59,386 nucleotides of DNA from Apostichopus californicus. Lineage: Eukaryota > Echinodermata > Holothuroidea > Aspidochirotida > Stichopodidae. This document shows, in pieces, positions 1 through 13,100 of this stretch. Each line of letters opens with the position of its first letter. Positions within the stretch are counted from its first letter, which is position 1. A model generated the notes under the pieces. That model was not told where the DNA came from. It saw only the letters and a program-made list of their open reading frames with translations, and did not search any database. A program made the position numbers and the translations under genes. The DNA is taken from assembly GCA_020650975.1 (NCBI GenBank), contig JAIPMN010097790.1:1-59386 (forward strand), in the 5' to 3' direction.

Positions 1-1061
1 AGAGAGCCAAATATCAACAAAATGATAAACCAGAAGACTAATGTCAAACCTATTATGAGTGATTGGCATAACATTTGATTTAGTTTAAGAAGAATCTGAG
101 GAACATGTTGATGCTATTAAATAAGGAAAATCCCAAGAAGATGCAGTTCTAAGCTATGGCTTTAACTATCCAAGTATGGTTTCAAATAATAATATGGAAA
201 TTAAAAGGTTTCGAATTTGTCAATCTTCCATTAATTAATGTAACGGACACCAATCAACAACAGTGTTAGTACAACGAAACACCTAGAGGAGAATTCATTC
301 CACTAATAACTCGTAATTAAATCTTCACATTATTTGAACAAAATTACAGAGGATAGTTTCTTAACTTGATCAATTTTAATCTAAGTGTAAGATATAAGAA
401 GGTCCATGATATTGCAAGAGCATTTATATAGCATTTCTCGTGTATACAATATGGAGTTGACTTTGATGTCATCAAAATCAATCACCGAAAACAAGAAACA
501 TAATAGCAAATCGTATAATCTATTTCTCTGGGTAGGTTAACTATAGGTGATAGGTTATAATTATATCCAAACACTCGGCTATAGTGTCAGACACATCAAG
601 TTTCGCGTATTTAGAAACCATGGATTTAGGTTCTTTTCAGTGTTTTGAAACTGTCTCAAATTAAAAAAAAACAGTTACGCAAAGCAATTGATATTAAAGT
701 AGTTAGAGTCAGTTAGATAAAACAAATTCTCACTGTTTGGGTCACGCCACACATGAAGGCAAAAAGAACGTTATTTGAAACAAGTCGCGCTGCATGTTGA
801 TATTGCTTATTTACTGAAACAACAATTAGAGCCTAATTAATTGTAATAATTGATATTCGTGGAATATTTTAATTTATATAATTTTGTACTTAGCTCTTAC
901 TTTTATTTATATTATATTTTAGACATTTTATTTTAATCAGTATTTTTCAATGCTTGGAAAAAACAGCATGTATATGATTGGATTATACATGAAATGAGCA
1001 AGGCCTTTTGCAGTGGCTCTTGACACTATCCTGCTAGCATCCTTGGTATAGTATCGGTGCA
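1..1061. other. 3' flank / 3' UTR of NLR gene 1
   Basis: No gene of its own. It lies just downstream (minus strand) of the gene 1 stop codon and matches 31,984-32,878 in the second copy. AATAAA-type polyadenylation signals occur on the minus strand near 902-910 and 929-934. Another open frame across the last exon (937-1,107) is discussed under findings. Confidence 0.55.
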
Positions 1062-1107
1062 TCACGTCCCTTTTGATGCCGTACGGATCTTTTGCCATTC
1101 TGATTCC
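1062..1107 (-). CDS. NLR gene 1, exon 12 (last, basic tail)
   Basis: Acceptor 'ctacag' before 1,107. Entered in phase 2 from exon 11 it reads RESEWQKIRTASKGT, then a TGA at 1,062-1,064. Gene 2 gives RESERQKNRTASKGT with the same stop position. A second frame is open through 937 and is an alternative if exon 11 is skipped. Confidence 0.6.
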
Positions 1108-4100
1108 CTGTAGATAATAACATATATTCGTCATCAGAAATATTTCGCATCGCTAAACAATCAATCACTTAATTTGTATATATTTTACGTTATTTAGTCG
1201 TTTTATTCCCAGTTAATTCATTCATAGGCTAAACATTTGCATTTGATTAATGCAAAACGCAAAAAGAATACTACAGTAAGGAAGAACATAAGAAGTAGTT
1301 GATGCCTGTCCTCTAAGAACATTTGATTGTCCATTTAGCCTAGTGTATATCACTGCAGGGTTTAACTTACATTCACTGTATGGGTGAGATTCCATTAAAA
1401 CATCACTAGTGATTATGAACATTGGTAACTATTGTTTCTAACTTAAAATATTCAGTGTATGTCAGTGGCTCTTATTATTAAGAATTCAAACTTTAATCAT
1501 GTCATCTTCTTTTCCTATATGCAAATACATTTTCATTTTCAATTCGAATGGATCTTATAAAATGATATCCGGTAAGAATACAACGAGCACAAATATATTT
1601 AGAACATGATCACAAACTTTAATAACATAAATTAATGATACACTTTTTTTGCAATAACAAGGGAGACGGGTTAATAAGGCGAATAGATCTAGTAAAACGA
1701 ATAATACAAGACTATACTTTACTTAAGTTAGGCTTATGATTGATTTATATCAGTCTTGTTGTTGTATATGAGCCAATCACAGTACCATTATATAAGATGA
1801 AAGCAAATGCATAACACCTTACTCATTTATCATCTTTAAAATTTCCAGCAAAAAAAATGAAATCACAGAGAATTAAGCTTACATTCACAAAAGTTTAGTT
1901 AGCAACACTATTAAGCACCTTTAGTGTCCAGATAACTATTAGGTTGGTTACGACAACTACACGTATCAGTTTTAGTACCGAGAGGACGAAATGTTTATGA
2001 TAGACTACACTAAAATAACGAGAGATCAAATGCATGTAAGCATAGTCAGGCAGTGCTGAGTATAAAACTAAAGTCCACAGTGACGTGTCCTAAGATATCT
2101 TGCATATGCAATGTTTATGGTTTACATTAAATATGAATATCGTTCATTCCGTTCAGAATTAAGAAACTCCAAATATTTAATAAACTCCGCTCTATGTTTT
2201 GTTTACGGAGATTGCCTTTTCACGAATTTATAGTATATAATTTAATTAAGGCCTACCTCCAATATGTTCGGAATCCTTCCACCTGAAATAAGAAGTTACA
2301 ATTACCGTATGGCAAGCAATTCACATTGTAAGATTACTTATTATAGTTGTGTGATGAATATTTACATAGAAATGTGCTCTTAAGTACATTTGATTGTTCA
2401 TTTAGCCTAGTATATATCACTGCAGGGTTTGCATTCCATTCACCGTATGGGTGAAAGGCTACATTACGTTGCCTGATGTAATAAGATGATTGTCACATCA
2501 AATTTTAGAATATCTGTTGATGTCGTTGTTAATTTCAATCTGTCTCGCCTCTGAATTTTAGCCTCTGGTGAGAACAACCATTAAACGAATGTCATTACAT
2601 CGAAATTACATTAAAAACCACTAGTCTTCGTGGACTGTGGTTATCAGTGTTTCTTTCTTAATATTTCAGTACATGTTTGCTGTTCTTTTATTTGTAGTTC
2701 ATATTCTAATAATATCCTGCTTTTTTTTCCGTTTGCAAATAAATATTAATTCTTTACAACTTGTTATCGAATGGAATGTTATGAAATGATATCCAGCAAG
2801 GTCATAACGAAAGCAAATTGATACAAAACATGATCTTTAATACACGGAGTTTCATGATACGATTTTTTTTTTGCAAGAACAAGAAAGAATTGTTAAAAAG
2901 GTGATTTGAAGTAGTGAAGCGAGAATTACGAGAATATCTGATAATGTCATGTTTTTGCTTATGAACAAATTTATATGATGATAGTAATGTATAAGACCCA
3001 CTTATTGAATTAACTGTACTCATTTATCATCAAGTGTTGCTGTAGAATATTAATTATGGTGATAGTTAATATTCATGAATTTTTAGTAGTATTATTAGTA
3101 CCTATTTATTTGATTAGTTTTAAAGACAACTAAACTCTGTCATCCGCATAATACTCAGTATTGTGATAGCTTAAGCTATATGCCTTTGTAAATTCACCTG
3201 TTAAGTTTGGTAATTTCGAACTAGGGAACAAACATCCTTTTGCAAGTTGATAGCTATTACTCACAAAATAAAAGCCTAGCAATTAAATTGAACTAAATTG
3301 AATTAAATATAACGAACCCAATTATTTGAGAGTTCAAAGAATGTTCAGGTTTTTTTTGTGGGGGGGGGGGAGGGGGTATTGATCATCAGTTCTGTTATAA
3401 TATCGTAATGTTGGAGTTTCATTATACTAACCATGGAGGATTTATTTAACGTTTTTGAAATATGAAACTGGGTGATCTGAATGTTCTTCAATCAATAAAG
3501 TGCTTTCAATCTTTCGTTTGGATTCGAGTGGTGAAACCGTTAACTTTAATATAAAATGGTATCACTTCACTGTGACTCTGTTATACTTACCTCTTCTCTG
3601 TACTTTGAATTGGTCAAACGGAAACCATTGTGCTGATGTAAAGAGAAATCGAAGCAATTAGTCACTTCAACTTTTAAAATTATGGCATTGGATGAATTTA
3701 TTATATTCTCTGTGATAATGAGCTCAATGCTCATCATCGTCCTTCAGTTCGTTCTTAATAAGTTCGTCATTAACCGAGGGGATAGTCAATTCGTTAAACT
3801 TACAGATTTAATCAGTTTTGTGAATGATGGATTACACTAAACGTATCCGAGATGAACCGGTTGTGCATGAGCATGTGCAGTGTTGAACGACGCACATGTT
3901 GTTTTACATTTTAAACAACTGATTTCCACTACTAATGATTCTTAACACAGTCCATAACAGGAAACTGTATATATCTAATAAAATCATGTGCACAAGAGGT
4001 ACACTGAATAAATATAATTATATTAACTTGCAACTAACATATGCCTCATCATAGGTTAAATATATGTTTATATCTAGGTGCAACCCAGATTCCACGTAAA

Positions 4101-7100
4101 ATAATTTACTTATATATGTAAGTACTACATACCTATATGAACCATGCTTCGTTCCTAAATAACACTGAGATAATGCATCAAAATCAAAGTGTGTGTGCCA
4201 AATGTTAACTTTGACCTTTCCAGCTTACTGCTATAAAAGCTCAGTAAAAATAACACCATTCTATGCAATTTTCATATAAATAATCATTTTTTTTTTTAAT
4301 TATCTGTCGTTAAAAATTTTGAGCTGAACAAAATTCGCCAGATTTGTGAACGAGTCCGTAGATTCTACAAACTTTAATCAAAAGTTGCCCCACCCAACAG
4401 ATCATGCGCCAATCAAATCTCTCTGTTTTGTTTACGACCGTTAGGCCTGTTTGCTAGCATGTGTTAGGTCGATATATAAATAGTGTCTCTTTTTCAGTCT
4501 GACCGATGTAGCTTGCAAAATTGTGTCATTTTCTTCCATTGCAAGGAATAAACAGATGTTTTCACACGTTTCTTCTGTGAAATTGGGTAAAAAAGTGGAC
4601 GATACGAGTATATGTAGGTTACATTTGTGTAATTAACATTCTGATATGGGCGGTCGCACTAATTTTACAGTAAATCGTTCGCACCATAAGGGCAACAGAA
4701 ATTGCGACAGCTTTTCTTTACTAAACCCACCTGGTCAGTGTGCATTTAAAACAACAAACAGTGAATCTGCTTGTAAAGTTTGTTTTCTGGAATGCATCAG
4801 CAAACACACATTGAGACTTTAAGCTTATTGTTTTTTCATTAAAGTTTCCCCTCATCATACGTCATAATGATAACCATCAATCTAAAATATCTAAAATATA
4901 TCCCACTAGTCAAAATATATGGATGCAGTATCTCACTCTTCTTCGAAAACGGTTTTCTTGTTTTCTCCCATCTTGCTTTCAAAATCTCAAACTACCCAAT
5001 TTACTTACAAACGAAAACAAGGTGCCAAAAATTTTGTTTTCTGTTTTAAAACACAAACAATTAAGGTATTGGGTTAATCAATCATTTTAGAATGCCGAAC
5101 ATGTATTGCTTAACTTACACGGTCCATGATGTTCTAATCCATCAATACCATAGATTTAAACCGACTTTACCATCTTTTACCTGACCCTGCTCTGTTATAG
5201 AACTCTGTTATATAACTCAGTTAAACGAATGACCTCAATACCAATTCATTTAAGATGACAATCTTTTTCAAATGAAACTATTAGACTAGTGCTTGCTCGG
5301 TTTCATTTTAATACATCTCTTAGGAAGTCTTAATGCTCAGTTAAAGGTGTTCATTGAATTCAATGTTGAATTTTAAGTTTTGAAGTTTATATTCATCAAT
5401 AGCTGTAATTAATTGTAATCGAGTTATTTGATTCTGCTAAGAAAACGAACTAAATTATCTCCGCAATGTGTACCTTGTAATACATTGTGCTAATGTGTCT
5501 ATTGCCATTTTCTTTCGGAAGCAGAATACATGATAACATACTATGTATTGTTGTTACAGTGCAATTATATTTGCAGCGTTGTCTTATTTAGCTATTCCGA
5601 GTGGGAATGAACCAATGATTGAAGGAGGTTGTTTACATACTCACCAACCAAGCATAGTTTCTAAGATCAAGATTGTAACAGCGATTAGCCGGTCCATTTG
5701 GAAACCACTCAACTACAAACAAGGAGAAAGAAGAAGATATCAACTAATAATCTAAATCTAAATATATTAATATCAATATATAATGAATGTGCAGCAAGTG
5801 GTTTGACAGATATACTAAATTATTAAACATCAACACACCAGAATACAGTCCAATTTACGACCGGTTTAGTCCTTTGGGACTTATACGGCGCACGTAGGAA
5901 TCGATCTACGGACCTTCCACTCATGACAGACGTAAGTCCGTACCACTAAGTCACAGGAGAGGTGAACCTCTCCTTTACATCCCTTTCTAGAGCGTATGTC
6001 AGCCATTTGTTGTGCCCCGCCCGTAGATTCGGAATCCAGCATATTTTGTGATTTAAGCATTAATTCAACCGTATTTCTTTTCAATTTACAACAAACCTGT
6101 ATTCCTACCAACGCTTAAAAAGAACATGGTGGTTTTTTTTTCCAGAAAGCAGTCCTCGTTTTGACAGAATTTCAACTAAACCACCGTTTAATAAGAAGCG
6201 TACTAATGTAATATTCTTTATCAATATTTTCTCAAACATTGAGAGATGTTCGGATAATGATGGGAAGTATTTGTCTTGACAATTTAACCAGAACTAAAAT
6301 AATCTTTGTCATGGTGCATGTTCGACTACTTTTGATAGTAAAGGATTTTTTTGTTCACAAACATATTATCTGTTAAACTTAACCCTGTAATCCGGATCGT
6401 TGTGATTGAACTATAACAGTATTACTTAAACCGATCGATCAATGAATTAAATGTTCTTATGAGTGATACCTGTGATATCCTTTGATAGCCAATCCGAAGG
6501 AATAGATCCGACTGGAATTGATGCAGGTAGAAGACAGTATGAGAAACTACAGGATAATGAGGGGAAAAAAGCAAGATTAAAGATATGAGAATGGATCAAT
6601 TGAAACAATTTAAAATAACTTTATACTCAATTTATCTCGAAACTCTATAAATAAAGTGATGTCGACATCATTTATTTTTGAAAGGTGTCATTTGAGTAAC
6701 TATAACATCTTGAAAATGGGATTCTAAATTTGTTTTCGAGAAAACAGAAGGAAATAATTATGGCGTTAAATAAATTTAAGGATCAGTATATCGATTAGCG
6801 TATGACCTAAATTTTGAGACTAAGAAAAATAGGTTACTAGGAAATGAAGGAAATGAAGTTTCTGTGTTACTTTATAATCATTTTTAGGTATACGAATTCC
6901 ATTCACGTTCTTTGCACATGCACGTACCAGTTCGGTAGATGCCTGCTGCTTCAATTATCTCAAGTAGTCTCTTAAATGACATTAACTATCATATAGTAAT
7001 ATCTTGGTCCACCCGTCTCATTTGCTGTTCCGTCTTCCTTGTATGAAACTAATACATTGCAATAAATGTGACTTAATTCAAAATATTCAACTAAAGAAAA

Positions 7101-10100
7101 ATCAGACAATATGGACAATCCACTATCTGACTATGAAAAAGTCTTGCATCTATATAACATCATTATCTTCAACGCCCACCCGCACACACAACACACACAT
7201 TTGGCAAGTTATTTCCGCCAAAGACTCATAAGACATTCACACACATATGGTATTACGTTCTTTTAAGTTAAATTAACGTGTTTAAAGTCGGAAGCCGAAT
7301 CCCATCGCAGGTCTGTGTTTTCAGTTAGTATCTCATATACATAAAACAGTTTAACTTGGATTTGATAGAGAGACAGTCTACCGCTCAAAGGAATACAAAC
7401 ACACTCTTAAAATATATTCGTGTTACACACTGAATGAACTTGGTAATTCCACTTTACTGACAATTGAAATCAAATAAAATATTGAAGAATGGTTGTCCAA
7501 ATAAATGTATTATTGTAGGCCAAATGTTTTACGTATTCTGCAATTATTATAAATTATTGAAGGAATTTAATGATTCGATTCCCGCAATACCACTGAGGAA
7601 ACAAAGTCGAAAATTGTTTAGACTTCCGTTTTGCACTTTCAATATTGACAGCTGTAATTCATTTAGAAGAAAAGTGTGGAACACGCAATTTAATATACAT
7701 ATTGTACGTAAATAAACGGGTTCCTATGAATCTTCTTCAAGTGGCGTTACATTTGCAGCATAATTTGGTTCGAAACTAAGTGTTGAAGTCTGAACTGTGA
7801 TCGGTTTAAGCTGCCTGAGTGAATCGATCTACATCAAGATGGTGTTGACACTGGATATATGATTCAGAGCCCAATGATTTTATCTAAACTACGTATTCGA
7901 GGATGCCCTACTAAAGACTTTGTATGTATCGGTTCCGTCATGATATGTGACAAAGAATGTTCGAGCATTCAATAGATGTTCTTGTAATCGTCAACGTTGT
8001 TTATATAGTTATACTTACGTCAGTCTTTCTAGTCTGTGTGACTGCTGTACATACATCAATATATCAACAATCTCTTGTTGTGTCATTTCTCTACCGCCCT
8101 CTGTTTCTATGCACATTGTATGGACTGATGACAGTCCTGATAGTCGTAGACCTGTTCTTAGGATGACGTCACCTTCATCGACGTGACTAAATAACTCGGA
8201 CAGGGTTAAGCTATTGATAGGAATCTGATGAAAGAAAATTGTAATGATGTCGATATTTTTATTTTTATTGAATTAACCCGAATGGATGGAGGGAGTATTA
8301 ACACTTGAATTGTGTTCAGTTTTCAATATTAGTGAAATTCTAACACAAGACAAGTACCACTCTACCTGTATAATATTCATACAAATGGGTATCATATAAC
8401 TACAAAGTATCTCACACATTAGCAGTATCTAAAGCAGCGAAGTTGCATTGCATCCGGCTTTTTAAATGCACTGCCAGCTATGAATATAACCAATAAGACC
8501 GACACGACACAATGAGTACAGTATATTTACAGAACCAAATAAATGAGCAACACAAAAAAATAATATTTACAAGCGTCATGTTTGTTAGAACGTTTTCGAA
8601 GATATCTCATCTTCCTCCTCAGGTAGAGTAAGGCTTTAAAAATATATAGTTCCATAAGTTTGTAGCCATTTCGTGAAAACATAGATATGATTAACCATGT
8701 TAAAATACATTGAGTAGGTAGGAGGATCCATGTTGGAATAGCTGACTATTTAAAACTTGTTACAGTCTACCGTAAGCCCACTAATACAAATGTCATTCTA
8801 AACTTCAATGCCATTTGCCCTTGGGCATGGAAGACAGGACTAATATATTGCTTTCTTAATCGTGCTTTTGTTGTTTGTAGCAATTGGTCTCTATTCCATG
8901 AAGAGTTATCCAAATTAAAGAAGATTTTCTCTGATAATGGCTATTCTAATAAGATTTTCGATGACTGTGTCAACAAATTCCCTTTTAAGAAGCTTGGTCC
9001 AAAAGAGGCTAATCAGGATTAGGAGGATGATGATACTAAATAAATTATAAGTATTCCATTCATTGGACACCCATCACTGATTTTCAAAAAGTCTCTAAGT
9101 AATCATCTTAAACGCATCAATAAGAAGTGCTTTGTTATATTCAAAACTTTCAGAGTTGGCAATTATTTTTCCCTGAAGGATATTACTCCTTTGGCACTCA
9201 GAGCTAATGTCATTTATTCATTCGAAGGTTCTTGTGACAGGAATCAGGCTTACATTGGTAAGACCAAGAGGCATTTAGCTGTGAGAGTCAAGGAGCATCT
9301 TTCTGGGAAATCTACCATCTTTGAACATATAAACCAGTGCAGAGATTGTAAGACCAAAAGCAGCATAAACAATTTTCATGTTATAGCAACTGGCAACTCA
9401 GACTTTGAGATTAAAATCAAGGAAGCTCTCTACATCAAAAAACTGAAACCAGTTTTAAATAGTCAGCTATTCCAACATGGATCCTCCTACCTACTCAATG
9501 TATTTTAACATGGTTAATCATATCTATTTTATCACGAAATGGCTACAAACTTATGGAACTATATATTTTTAAAGCCTTACTCTACCTGAGGAGTAAGATG
9601 AGATATCTTCGAAAACGTTCGAACAAACATGACGCTTGTAAATATTATTGTTTTGTGTTGCTCATTTGTTTGGTTCTGTAAATGTACAACTCTTCCTAAA
9701 CTTTAGTACAGTATATCTCTTAACTAGCCAACCATCTAAAGTTAATATCGATGGTTCCCAATGTCATACTCCAATGACGTCATAGCTATAATACTAGATG
9801 TCAAAACACTGCATTAATAATTTATGTCACCATCTGGAGTTCCTCACCAAGAATACTTTAAGTTTGTTGATGGTTACATAAGATTGTATTCACTTAATTC
9901 AGCATATGTTGCACTAAATAAATATAAGACTATGCAGTACGTGTCAATACGCCAGATCGGAGATACCAGCAGCGTATGATTACGTAACAGGTCAAAGGGT
10001 CGACTGTGAATAGTAGCGTCACTCGAAAGCTTGTTTACACATATGCACGCTATAGCGTTGTAACTCCATATATCGATCGTTAAAATAAACTGAAGTATTT

Positions 10101-13100
10101 TCTAGTTTTTTTTTTTTGCAATGGAGGATGAAATATACATTGATGATATTAATCTATGGACGGTTAAGGCTTTGAAGAACTTTCTAAGGGAGCGCGGACT
10201 CAAATTATCCGGGAAAAAGAATAACTTTTCGCTGCGAAGAGATTGTCTCAGCTTGCGCCAACGTTGCAAACAACAACGTACTCTAAAGTAGCGACATCGG
10301 TGCAGAAGATATAGTATGCATACTGCATGAATATGATCTGCACTGGTTGTGAAGACGAAAGTATTTGAAGTAAAAAATTGATCAAAATTCGTTATCTCAT
10401 GATCATTCATATACAAAATCAATCTTGAAGAGATGATTTTCTATCGTATTAACATGTTTAAGTAACCCTAATATGACAAGCTACGACGATATTTCCAATG
10501 TATAACTCATTGGTGCTATCTTTCGCGTTATTTTTGGTGCTAATTTTGGTGCTAATATTTACATACTAAATAATCTTAGCGTTCATACGCGAACGCAGTA
10601 TCATTATCACCCCTGGAAGTATTTAGTCCTGACGTGTAACGCAAAATTACTTCTTTTTCGATGTAGGGAAATATTATTACTTAAATTTCTGGACTACCAC
10701 GATACATCTGTTAAGTATCTTGGTGTGAGGATTTATCAGACATTATCTATGTCTGATCACACCAGTGATGTATGTCGCTCCTCCTTTTTATCTTTGAGGC
10801 GTATTGGCTCTATTCGCAATTACTTGTCTGAAAAAGCGACTCCTTGTCTGATAAATTATGTTGTTATCTCGCGTCTTGATTTTCGCAACTCCACCTTGAC
10901 TGGTATCACTGCTGATCAATTGAGTCGACTCGAAAGGGTTCAAAATTGTGCTGCCCATCTTGTTGCAAGGAAGAGCAAGCATGAGCATATTACACCCATC
11001 CTCTTTGAGCTTCACTGGTTGCCTATCGAATTCCGTATCCACTATAAACTGGCTGTTTTGGTTTACCGTTATTTTGAGAGTATCTGTCGTTTGTTTTTTG
11101 TACTTACATACAACCACGCGTTCTTCTTTCCTCTTCCGAAAAACTGCTCAAAATTTACCGGGCTAAACTTAAGTTTGCCGGTTAACGTTCTTTAAAGTTT
11201 GCTGCCCCGGCTTTTTGGAATTCACTTCCAAATAGCATTCGTAATAATAATAGTAAATAGGCAAATTAAGCTGAACAATTATGATCGGGGTTTGTGTTTC
11301 TTGACAGATAAGAGACTGTTATCCGGCCTGTTAAGCAAGGGGAATGCCCTAAATTGTTTAACTGCGTTCGCAATACGCCTACTGGTTGAGTTGAGATAGT
11401 ATTGAGATAAGGTACCACGGCTCGCTTGGCACTGTTAAATCGTCTTCGTGAAATTAATAGTTAAAGTTTAAATTGCTCATATATTGCAAATATGAAACTG
11501 TCAGCATTCATCATATTATTGTAAACAGTTTGCAATATAAAAGTAATTTGAAACCGGGCACAATCGGGAAAAATGCCGAAGGCCTTTTTTTCCTTCTGAA
11601 TTTAAACTTGTATTGTTTTCTTTGTTATATATGAGTGGTCATTCGGTGTATGCAACGGAATGCACACATATGAAACTATGCGATTGAGAAATACTAAACA
11701 ACCTTTCCTTCTTCAATAGAGAAACATCTAATAGTCAATATTCATGCTGAGTTTGATATCCAGCAAGTTATTTTGCAGAATTTGATGCTGTTTTTTGGTT
11801 CAATATTACCATAGTTATGTACACGTAGATGGTGGTGGCTCTGTGGTTAAGTTGACTTACGTTTATTTAATTGTTTGTACAATTAGATATAATTATTTCA
11901 TACACTGACTTACGTCACGACTTGATGCCTTCTCCAGGAGCTCTATGGTTGACCTCTGTTGTGACACACTGCTGCTTTTAACAATAGTCACGAAATTTGA
12001 ACACAGCGTAGAGATAGTATCGACGTCATCAGCCTAACAATTAAAATGAACACATGCAATAAATAAGTTACAATTTGTACACATACTCCCACGAATGAAT
12101 CTTGAATACCTTGCGATCTGTTTAAGTTAATTTCTACATTGAACACTGATCATGTCAACCGCACATTGTACATTAATGGTTATACTAGTATTACTAATGT
12201 GACCTCAGAGTTTGATTAAATGAATGGTAGAGTGTATCAGAGAAGATGTAGTAGTCTAAAGGTAACGTTTGGTAAATAATATGTAAAACTAGTACGAAAC
12301 TTATGTGAGACATCACTATCATCATTTGGTAGTTTTTCGTACTTTCACTGTTTATCATAGCCATGTACACTTACCTTAATCCACTTCCCAGAATGGAGAT
12401 CCAAACAACTGTCAGAATTTTTCCACAAGACTGTATAGGAGAGATAGTTAGATATATACATGCTGGAAAATGTTTAATTTTTATTATATATTTCTGTTTA
12501 CTAAAAATAAAAGCTCCAATAACAATGACGTCAAAGATAGATATTTAATGACCTTGCTTCTAAAATGCAGTATATTGTTGACCATTCTAGCTTCAATATA
12601 AATGATCAACAAATTCGGTAACCATGACAGCAATGCATATCACACAAGAGGGAAAGAAAACGAATTCAATCATCTTTGTTATTTCATTTGTTATTAATAT
12701 TGGTACAACTTTGCTAAACAACAATCAGCGGACCTGCTAGGGAGATGAGAATTCTTCAGATGTGATACGAAAGGTTATTATTTTACTTAATTCAACGTGT
12801 CATTAAGTACGAAATTGTCTGCATATATCATCATTCTGTGACACGATCTTATCACAATATGACTGTTGATTTTGTTTACGTTGATACAGTATTAGTTGTT
12901 GTTATAGTTACATACCACCAGAGCCTAAGGGAACCTAACGTGCACTTAATAAATGACGTCATAATTATTAATGAATAACCCTAATTCTGTATAATATTTT
13001 TTAAAAGTGGTTTAGCAAAATAATCATAAAGGGGAGAATAATGTCATGCCAATTGAACTGACGCATATTTGTTTGCACAAGTCCCTACGATTACAAGCAA

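Larger units (their letters stand above)
9950..11260. mobile_element. Retroelement/transposon remnant block private to gene 1
   Basis: Copy-1 and copy-2 introns part after 'acgtgtcaata' (9,944 versus 49,818) and rejoin at 'agctgaacaattat' / 'agcttaacaactat' (11,268 versus 50,187). Copy 1 holds about 1.3 kb with a SAP-like micro-ORF and a LINE RT tail. Copy 2 has about 360 bp of unrelated sequence with a poly-G tract. No target duplication could be identified. Confidence 0.6.

Noticed and set aside
5887-5954. Functional tRNA gene
   Set aside because: Boxes A and B are imperfect and the arms do not pair into a full cloverleaf; the sequence continues as a repeat shared with 37,975-38,130.
7947-8186. 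Plus-strand frames over exon 7 (also 48,905-49,147)
   Set aside because: Antisense shadows of the A2 module; the minus strand has splice sites and the motif.
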